From contig JAXLZK010000004.1 of the NCBI GenBank assembly GCA_046350935.1, positions 62,001 to 126,000 on the forward strand: DNA of 64,000 nt, given 5' to 3'. The translations under genes and the position numbers were made by a program. The notes below the pieces were generated by a model. The model had not been told where the DNA came from and made no database searches. It saw only the letters and a list, made by a program, of their open reading frames with translations. This stretch comes from Nitrobium sp046350935. GTDB lineage: Bacteria > Nitrospirota > Thermodesulfovibrionia > Thermodesulfovibrionales > Dissulfurispiraceae. Within the stretch, counting starts at the first letter, position 1. Each line of letters starts with the position of its first letter. This document shows, piece after piece, positions 58,235-64,000 of the stretch.

Positions 58235-59935
58235 ATGAGAAGGCGTTCCGCCCTTTTGGCCGTCCTCATCGTCGCGGGGTTCCTCGCAGTCGTTGTCCGG
58301 CTTGCCGATATCATGCTGGTGAACCACAAATGGTATCTCGTAAAGGCGATGGGGCAGCAGACCAAGAAGGAGCTTGTTCCCGTCAAGCGCGGCATCATCG
58401 TGGACAGGAAAGGAAGGGATCTCGCCATCAATCTCGAAAGCGAGTCCCTCTATTGCGACCCGTCCGAGGTAGACTCCCCCGAAAGGGCCGCCTCCACTCT
58501 CTCCCGTGTGATGAACAACAGGAACCCCGACCTTCTCCGCGCAAAGCTGACGGCGGGGAACCGCTTCACCTGGATCGAGAGAAAGCTGGACAGCGGGCAG
58601 GCGCAGCGCGTGCGGGAGCTGAAGCTGAAGGGTGTCGGCCTTGCCCCGGACATGAAAAGGTTCTATCCAAAGGGGACGCTCGCCTCCCACCTCATCGGCT
58701 ATGTAGGGATCGACAATAACGGCCTCGAAGGGATCGAGCAAAAATACGACGGCTATCTCTCCGCGCGCGGGGAAAAGGTGTCGGTGCGGAGGGATGCGAA
58801 GGGGAATGTCCTCTCCGAAGGGACGGCCAAGGAGATCAGGGGAAATAACATCGTCCTCACCATCGACGAGGGGCTCCAGTATATCGTAGAAAAGAACCTC
58901 GACGCCGCCATGGAGAAGTGGAAGGCGGCCTCAGCCACCGCCATCATGATGGACCCGTACTCCGGCGAACTGCTCGCCCTCGCGAGCAGGCCCCACTTCG
59001 ACCTCAATAACCCCGCGGGCGTGACCGCGGCACAGAGGAGGAACCGCTCCATCACGGATTGCTACGAGCCGGGCTCAACATTTAAAATAGTGGTCGGCAC
59101 CGCGGCCCTCGAAGAGGGCCTGGTGAGCCCCGACACGAAATTCGACTGCAGCGCCGGGTCTATCGAGGTCGGCGGCAGGAAGATCAAGGACGCCCACCGG
59201 CATGGCGTCCTCAGCTTTAAAGAGGTCATCCAGAAATCCTCCAATGTCGGCTCCATTAAGATCGGCCTTGCTCTGGGCAAGGACAGGGTTTACCACTACA
59301 TCAAAAAATTCGGCTTCGGCGAAAAGACCGGCATCGATCTCACCGGGGAGGTGTCGGGGTGGGTCCGGACGCCCGACCGCTGGTCCGGTATGTCCATCGG
59401 CGCCATCTCGATCGGGCAGGAGGTGGCCGTAACTCCCCTGCAGGTGCTGAGGGCCTACTCAGTGGTGGCCAACGGAGGCTCCCTCGTCTCTCCCTATGTG
59501 GTGGCGGAGATACGGTCCCCTTCGGGGCATACGCTGTACCGGGCGGCTCCGGAGAGGAAGAGGATCTTCTCAGAAAAGACCATCGGCACCTTCCGGCAGA
59601 TCCTGAAGACGGTGACGGAGGAAGGGGGGACCGCTACCGGCGCAGCGGTGGACGGCAACCAGGTTGCGGGGAAGACAGGGACGGCGCAGTTGATCGACCC
59701 GAAGACGAAACGCTACTCGAAGGACAAGTTCGTCAGCTCCTTCGTGGGGTTCGTCCCCGCCGACGCCCCGAAAATCGCCATGATCGTCGTTATCCACGAA
59801 CCGAAGGGCGCGCATTACGGCGGAGTGGTGGCGGGGCCGGTGTTCAAGCAGATCGCCAACGAATCCCTCTCGTACATGAGCGTGCCGAGGGACGATTTTG
59901 AGGAGAAGCGGCTGCTGCTGGTGTCCTACAAATGA
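58235..59935 (+). CDS. ftsI: Peptidoglycan transpeptidase FtsI (PBP3)
   Basis: A 566-residue class B penicillin-binding protein for septal cross-linking. One N-terminal helix, a pedestal domain (KRGIIVDRKGRDLAIN), and the transpeptidase with the active-site Ser in PGSTFK (SxxK, about residue 283), SSN near 336 and KTGTAQ near 483. No PASTA domain. It follows ftsL by 18 bp. Confidence 0.94.
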   Translation: MRRRSALLAVLIVAGFLAVVVRLADIMLVNHKWYLVKAMGQQTKKELVPVKRGIIVDRKGRDLAINLESESLYCDPSEVDSPERAASTLSRVMNNRNPDLLRAKLTAGNRFTWIERKLDSGQAQRVRELKLKGVGLAPDMKRFYPKGTLASHLIGYVGIDNNGLEGIEQKYDGYLSARGEKVSVRRDAKGNVLSEGTAKEIRGNNIVLTIDEGLQYIVEKNLDAAMEKWKAASATAIMMDPYSGELLALASRPHFDLNNPAGVTAAQRRNRSITDCYEPGSTFKIVVGTAALEEGLVSPDTKFDCSAGSIEVGGRKIKDAHRHGVLSFKEVIQKSSNVGSIKIGLALGKDRVYHYIKKFGFGEKTGIDLTGEVSGWVRTPDRWSGMSIGAISIGQEVAVTPLQVLRAYSVVANGGSLVSPYVVAEIRSPSGHTLYRAAPERKRIFSEKTIGTFRQILKTVTEEGGTATGAAVDGNQVAGKTGTAQLIDPKTKRYSKDKFVSSFVGFVPADAPKIAMIVVIHEPKGAHYGGVVAGPVFKQIANESLSYMSVPRDDFEEKRLLLVSYK

Positions 59936-59981
59936 GGGAAAAACCGGAGGGAGAGGCCGTTCAGCGGCCCCGGGAGCAGGC

Positions 59982-61631
59982 ATGAGAATAGAAGACATCG
60001 AAAGAGAGGGGTTCGAGGTATACGGCAGCCGGAAACAGGAGATCACCGGCATCGCCTACGATTCCCGCGCAGTCCTGCCCGGCTTCCTCTTCGTCGCGGT
60101 GCGCGGAGAGCGGTTCGACGGCAGCGACTTTATCGAGGCCGCCGTGGAGAAGGGCGCCGCTGCGGTCCTATACGGGAAAGACCCTGCGCGGACCGAAAGG
60201 TACGAAGCGCTGCGGAAAAGGTTTCCCGGGGTGGCATGGGTCGCCGTCGAAGACTGCAGGGACGCCCTCGCCTATGCAGCGAGCGTCTTCTATCGCAGGC
60301 CTTCTGAGGAGTGTACGGTGATCGGCATTACGGGCACCAACGGAAAGACCACCACCTCCTACCTGATCAAGGGCATCGTGGAGAGAGGGGGCGGGAGTGC
60401 GGGCCTGATAGGGACGATCAGCTACCTGATAAAAGATACGGTATACGACGCTCCCCATACGACTCCCGAAGCCCCCGATTTTCAGAAGCTGCTGCGGGAC
60501 ATGGCGGACGAGGGGTGCTCCCATGTTATCAGCGAGGTGTCCTCCCATGCCCTGGCGCAGAAGAGGGTGGAGTACACGCGCTTCCGGGTGGGAGTCTTCA
60601 CCAATCTCACCCGCGACCACCTCGATTTTCACCTCACCATGGAGGAGTACTACCGGGCGAAGGAGCGGCTCTTCATCGAGCTGGTGGAGGGGAACGGCGC
60701 CGCCGTCGTCAATACCGACGATCCTTACGGGCGGAGGCTGGCCGCCACGCTCCGGGAGCGGAGGGAGGGGATGCGGGTGATCACCTTCGGGATCGAGGAC
60801 AGGGGAGCGGACGTGTTCGCCCATGCGATCGAGGCGAGTTTCAAGGGGACCGCCTTCACGGTCCGGATCGGAGAGAAACAGGAGGAGTTTTTTACGCCCC
60901 TGGTGGGGAACACCAATGTATACAACGTGCTCTCGGCAGTCTGCGTCGCCGTATCGCTGCATATACCGGTTGAAACGATAAAGGAGGGAGTATCCATGAC
61001 AGGACTCGTCAAAGGAAGGTTTGAGAAGGTGGACCTCGGGCAGGATTTCCTTGCGGTAGTGGATTACGCGCACACGGAGGACGCGCTGGAGAGGCTCCTG
61101 ATGACCGCCCGCCAGCTTCTCGAGGCATACCGCTTTGCGGAGAGGACGGACAGGATGATGCGGGCGAAGAAGAAGCGCTTCTCCCTCCCCGGGGGAAGGG
61201 AGACGGAGTCGGGGAAGATCATTACGGTGATCGGCTGCGGAGGGAACAGGGACAAGGGCAAACGGTCGAAAATGGGCGAGATCGCGTCGAAGCTCAGCGA
61301 TTTCGTGATCGTGACCTCCGACAACCCGAGGAGCGAGGACCCGCGGGCCATTATCAGGGACATCGAAAAGGGCATCAAGACGGACAACTACATTGTCATC
61401 CCCGACAGGGGGGTCGCCATCAGTATGGCCGTCGAGCTGGCATCCTCCGGAGACATCGTGCTGGTGGCGGGCAAGGGCCACGAAGACTACCAGGAAATGC
61501 AGGGGATACGCCACCGCTTCAGCGACAGGACGGCCCTCGAGGATGCCATAAAGAGGACGACCGGCAGGGCCTTCAGGGGCATACCGCCGGTGAAGGGAGC
61601 CCCCCGCTCCGACAGGAACTGTACTCTGTAG
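59982..61631 (+). CDS. murE: UDP-MurNAc-tripeptide synthetase MurE (meso-DAP adding)
   Basis: A 549-residue Mur ligase. The ATP loop GITGTNGKTTTSYL is near residue 112, the HTTPEAPD and EVSSHALAQKRV motifs follow, and the C-terminal domain carries DNPR within TSDNPRSEDP, the mark of meso-diaminopimelate selectivity. A Lys/Arg-rich insert (RMMRAKKKRFSLPGGRETESG) of about 20 residues before the GCGGNRDKGKR motif is unusual. The ATG at 59982 is chosen over an earlier frame start. Confidence 0.94.
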   Translation: MRIEDIEREGFEVYGSRKQEITGIAYDSRAVLPGFLFVAVRGERFDGSDFIEAAVEKGAAAVLYGKDPARTERYEALRKRFPGVAWVAVEDCRDALAYAASVFYRRPSEECTVIGITGTNGKTTTSYLIKGIVERGGGSAGLIGTISYLIKDTVYDAPHTTPEAPDFQKLLRDMADEGCSHVISEVSSHALAQKRVEYTRFRVGVFTNLTRDHLDFHLTMEEYYRAKERLFIELVEGNGAAVVNTDDPYGRRLAATLRERREGMRVITFGIEDRGADVFAHAIEASFKGTAFTVRIGEKQEEFFTPLVGNTNVYNVLSAVCVAVSLHIPVETIKEGVSMTGLVKGRFEKVDLGQDFLAVVDYAHTEDALERLLMTARQLLEAYRFAERTDRMMRAKKKRFSLPGGRETESGKIITVIGCGGNRDKGKRSKMGEIASKLSDFVIVTSDNPRSEDPRAIIRDIEKGIKTDNYIVIPDRGVAISMAVELASSGDIVLVAGKGHEDYQEMQGIRHRFSDRTALEDAIKRTTGRAFRGIPPVKGAPRSDRNCTL

Positions 61632-61662
61632 AAGAGGGCGCGGGAAGGGCCGGGGTTTGTAG

Positions 61663-63114
61663 ATGTTACGGGTAGAGGATATACTTAAAGCAACGCGGGG
61701 AAAGATCGTTTCCGGGGGGACGAGGGGGTTCACCGGGGTGTCCGTCGATTCCCGGACGATACAGGAGGGCGACCTGTTCGTAGCACTGAAGGGAGAGAAC
61801 TTCGACGGCCATGATTTCCTGGCCGCTGCGCTGCGGAAGGGGGCGGGCGCCCTTGTCCATTGTAATGCGCTGTGCGCAAGGGGTGCCGGGGAGAAGGCAG
61901 ACGGATTGCGCAGTGCGGATTACACTGGGGGCAAAACAATCATCCTGGTCGATGATACCCTGCGGGCCCTGCAGGACCTGGCCCGGTTTCTGCGGAAGAG
62001 GTTCAGCGGTCCGGTGATCGGGGTGGTGGGGAGTAACGGCAAGACGACCACCAAGGAGCTGACGGCCTCGATCCTGGGGACGCGGGGAAAAGTGCATAAA
62101 ACGACGGGCAACCTCAACAACCATATCGGCATGCCCCTTTCCCTCACCAGGCGGGAAGAAGACGCCGCTGCCATGGTCCTCGAAATGGGGACGAACAGGC
62201 CCGGCGACGTAAGGGAACTGTGCGGCATCGCCCTGCCCGACATCGGCGTTGTCACCAATATCGGCTATGAGCACCTCGAAGGGTTCGGCTCTCTTGAGGG
62301 AGTGCGGGATGCCGAGCTCGAAATACTGCCGTACGTGAAAAAACTGGCGGTGAATGCGGATGACCGCTTTCTCCTGGAGGGGGTCAGGGCGGGGTACGGG
62401 GGCGAGCTCCTCACCTTCGGCATCGAGGCCCGGAATGCGGATGTCGCCGCCGGGGCCGTCCGCCTGTCGGATGAGGGAACGCGCTTCACCCTCCGCCTGG
62501 GAGGAGAAGCGGTCGAGGTGCATTCACGTCTTTCCGGATATTTCAACGTATACAACTCCCTCGCCGCCGCAGCCGCCGCCCATGCAGCCGGATTCCACCC
62601 GGAGGAGATACGCCGCGGCCTGGAGGCCTTCGGGGGGGTAGCGATGCGGTTCGAGGTGAGGAACTGCAGGGGCGTGGCGGTGTTGAACGATTCGTACAAT
62701 GCGAACCCCTCCTCCATGGCGGTGTCGGTGCGGGAGTTGGTGAGGAGGATATCCGCGCGGGACGAAAGCCGAACGCCGGGGAGGGCGATCGCCGTCCTGG
62801 GCGACATGCTGGAACTGGGCGAGTACGCCGTCCCTTCGCACCGGGAGCTGGGGCGGAAGCTCTCGCACGAGCCGGTGGACGCTTTCATCGGGGTCGGCCC
62901 GCTGATGGCCCTGGCGGTTGAGGAGTTCGGGGAGAGAGGAATCCATACGGACACCTCCCGCGAGGCGGGGGAGGTAGTGGTGAAGATGGTGCGCGAGGGA
63001 GATATTGTGCTGATAAAGGGATCGCGCGGGATGCGCATGGAAACGGTCCTTGCGGAGCTGGAAGAGGGCGCCCCCGCGGAGCCCGGACGCCCTGCCGCCG
63101 GAAAGGAGGAATAG
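61663..63114 (+). CDS. murF: UDP-MurNAc-tripeptide:D-Ala-D-Ala ligase MurF
   Basis: A 483-residue Mur ligase adding D-Ala-D-Ala. VDSRTIQEGDLFVAL in the N-terminal domain, ATP loop VVGSNGKTTTKEL near residue 124, NLNNHIGMPLSL and EMGTNRPGDV typical of MurF, VLNDSYNANPSSM near 344. An insert around residues 70-90 (CNALCARGAGEKADG) is longer than usual. It follows murE by 31 bp and precedes mraY by 2 bp. Confidence 0.94.
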   Translation: MLRVEDILKATRGKIVSGGTRGFTGVSVDSRTIQEGDLFVALKGENFDGHDFLAAALRKGAGALVHCNALCARGAGEKADGLRSADYTGGKTIILVDDTLRALQDLARFLRKRFSGPVIGVVGSNGKTTTKELTASILGTRGKVHKTTGNLNNHIGMPLSLTRREEDAAAMVLEMGTNRPGDVRELCGIALPDIGVVTNIGYEHLEGFGSLEGVRDAELEILPYVKKLAVNADDRFLLEGVRAGYGGELLTFGIEARNADVAAGAVRLSDEGTRFTLRLGGEAVEVHSRLSGYFNVYNSLAAAAAAHAAGFHPEEIRRGLEAFGGVAMRFEVRNCRGVAVLNDSYNANPSSMAVSVRELVRRISARDESRTPGRAIAVLGDMLELGEYAVPSHRELGRKLSHEPVDAFIGVGPLMALAVEEFGERGIHTDTSREAGEVVVKMVREGDIVLIKGSRGMRMETVLAELEEGAPAEPGRPAAGKEE

Positions 63115-63116
63115 CA

Positions 63117-64000
63117 ATGCTGTACGAGATCCTGTATCGCTTTCACGACTATTTCTCTCCCCTGAACGTTTTCCGCTACATTACCTTCAGGACCGCCGTG
63201 GCGGCGCTCACCTCGCTCGTCATCTCCCTCATCATCGCGCCTCCCCTCATCAGGTGGCTCAAGAGGATCAGCATGACCCAGCAGATACGGGACGACGGTC
63301 CGAAGACCCACTTTTCGAAGGCGGGCACGCCGACCATGGGGGGGATTATCATCCTTGCGTCCATCACGCTCTCGATGCTGCTCTGGGGCAATTTCACCAA
63401 TGTGTACATATGGGTGGTGCTCGTCGCCCTCCTGGGCTTCGGCGCCATCGGGTTTGCGGACGACTACCTGAAGGCGGTGAAGAAGAATCCCAAGGGTCTG
63501 CGGGCGTGCTACAAGTTCGGGGCGCAGTTGTTCCTTGCCTTTGTAATCGGGATCTTCCTCTACGCCAACCCCCATGATCCCTTCAGTACGGTGCTGAGTA
63601 TCCCCTTCTTCAAGAAGTGGCTCTTCGACCTCGGCGTGTTCTACATCCCCTTCTCCGTTTTCGTCATCGTGGGCTCCTCGAATGCGGTGAACCTCACCGA
63701 CGGCATCGACGGGCTCGCCATCGGTCTGGTGGCGGTGGCGACCATCGCGAACGTGGCCCTCGTCTATGTGTCCGGCCACGCGCAGTTCGCCCGGTACCTG
63801 CAGGTCCTCTACCTGCCGGGCATCGGGGAGCTGACGGTGTTCTGCGGCGCCATGCTGGGCGCCTCCCTCGGATTTCTGTGGTTCAATGCGTATCCAGCGG
63901 AGGTGTTCATGGGCGACGTGGGCTCCCTGGGACTCGGCGGCGCCCTGGGCACTCTCGCCGTGGTGACCAAGCATGAGATCGTGCTGGTGGTGGTGGGCGG
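63117..64000 (+). CDS. mraY: Phospho-MurNAc-pentapeptide transferase MraY, 3'-truncated by window edge
   Basis: The first 294 residues of MraY, which makes lipid I from UDP-MurNAc-pentapeptide and undecaprenyl phosphate. Visible are several transmembrane helices, DDGPKTHFSKAGTPTMGG near residue 58, GFADDYLKAVKKN near 115 (catalytic Asp pair), NLTDGIDGLA near 190 and WFNAYPAEVFMGDVGSL near 260. AGGAGGAATAGCA precedes the ATG. The gene continues beyond 64000. Confidence 0.95.
   Translation, partial: MLYEILYRFHDYFSPLNVFRYITFRTAVAALTSLVISLIIAPPLIRWLKRISMTQQIRDDGPKTHFSKAGTPTMGGIIILASITLSMLLWGNFTNVYIWVVLVALLGFGAIGFADDYLKAVKKNPKGLRACYKFGAQLFLAFVIGIFLYANPHDPFSTVLSIPFFKKWLFDLGVFYIPFSVFVIVGSSNAVNLTDGIDGLAIGLVAVATIANVALVYVSGHAQFARYLQVLYLPGIGELTVFCGAMLGASLGFLWFNAYPAEVFMGDVGSLGLGGALGTLAVVTKHEIVLVVVG

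Noticed and set aside
1..64000. CRISPR array or rRNA/tRNA genes
   Set aside because: No regularly spaced direct repeats and no rRNA/tRNA signature were seen on reading; a covariance-model search would be needed to exclude small RNAs.

Overview
The window reads as one contiguous chromosomal stretch of a Gram-negative-type bacterium with a GC-rich core genome. Evidence for this is the diaminopimelate-type MurE, the division/cell-wall cluster, lipoproteins with lipoboxes, TatA, and several periplasmic c-type cytochromes. The mix of a selenocysteine formate dehydrogenase, tungstate and molybdate importers, an A2-type cytochrome c oxidase and inositol-1-phosphate synthase suggests a metabolically flexible, facultatively respiring organism. 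Nitrospirota or a Desulfobacterota-like lineage is my best guess from gene content alone; I cannot prove it.

Layout. 1-14.3 kb is housekeeping on the + strand: thiL (partial), a DUF2062 protein, rimO, an M50 protease, a SpoU methyltransferase, rplI-dnaB, a Memo-like protein, mobA, tatA, alr, a C39-like peptidase with a TPR lipoprotein, an aspartate-type aminotransferase, era, a DUF151 nuclease and recO. 14.3-17.8 kb holds a truncated Hsp20-like ORF, inositol-phosphate synthase with a CDP-alcohol phosphotransferase, two small envelope proteins and tadA. 17.8-19.3 kb (- strand) holds a ferredoxin-like protein behind an FNR-type class II promoter and a secreted Pro/His-rich protein. 19.3-23.4 kb holds a repeat island and a PAS histidine kinase / sigma-54 activator pair. 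23.5-28.3 kb is a caa3-type oxidase operon with its SCO copper chaperone. 28.4-32.2 kb has an RpoD-like sigma factor behind a sigma-54-type promoter, a small cytochrome and a Crp/Fnr regulator flanked by two DUF1328 membrane peptides.

32.2-41.4 kb is a molybdenum/tungsten island: tupABC (- strand), a selenocysteine-containing formate dehydrogenase (in-frame UGA plus a SECIS-like hairpin), a LysR regulator, a ModE-like regulator with an apparent ModE box in its own promoter, and modABC. mobA at 7.3 kb makes the bis-MGD cofactor that such an enzyme needs. 41.4-44.6 kb holds small metabolic genes, larB and a frameshifted gpsA.

44.6-55.1 kb is the accessory island. It contains a large Rhs/YD-repeat protein with an unusual insertion of Ig-like, amidotransferase-like and coiled-coil segments, now broken by three single-base frameshifts. 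Its variable tip is followed by an overlapping gene for a secreted small protein (candidate immunity). Further on are a lipoprotein gene split by an IS3-family (IS2 group) element with a 5-bp target duplication, a second displaced copy of the Rhs core with a different tip, and a CPBP-family membrane protease (candidate immunity). MITE-like and RAYT-derived remnants lie around it. This is the most likely place for an undescribed system.

55.1-64 kb returns to core genes: bioF (-), then mraZ-rsmH-ftsL-ftsI-murE-murF-mraY (+, running off the window), with a strong promoter and three MraZ operator repeats. No tRNA, rRNA or CRISPR array was seen.
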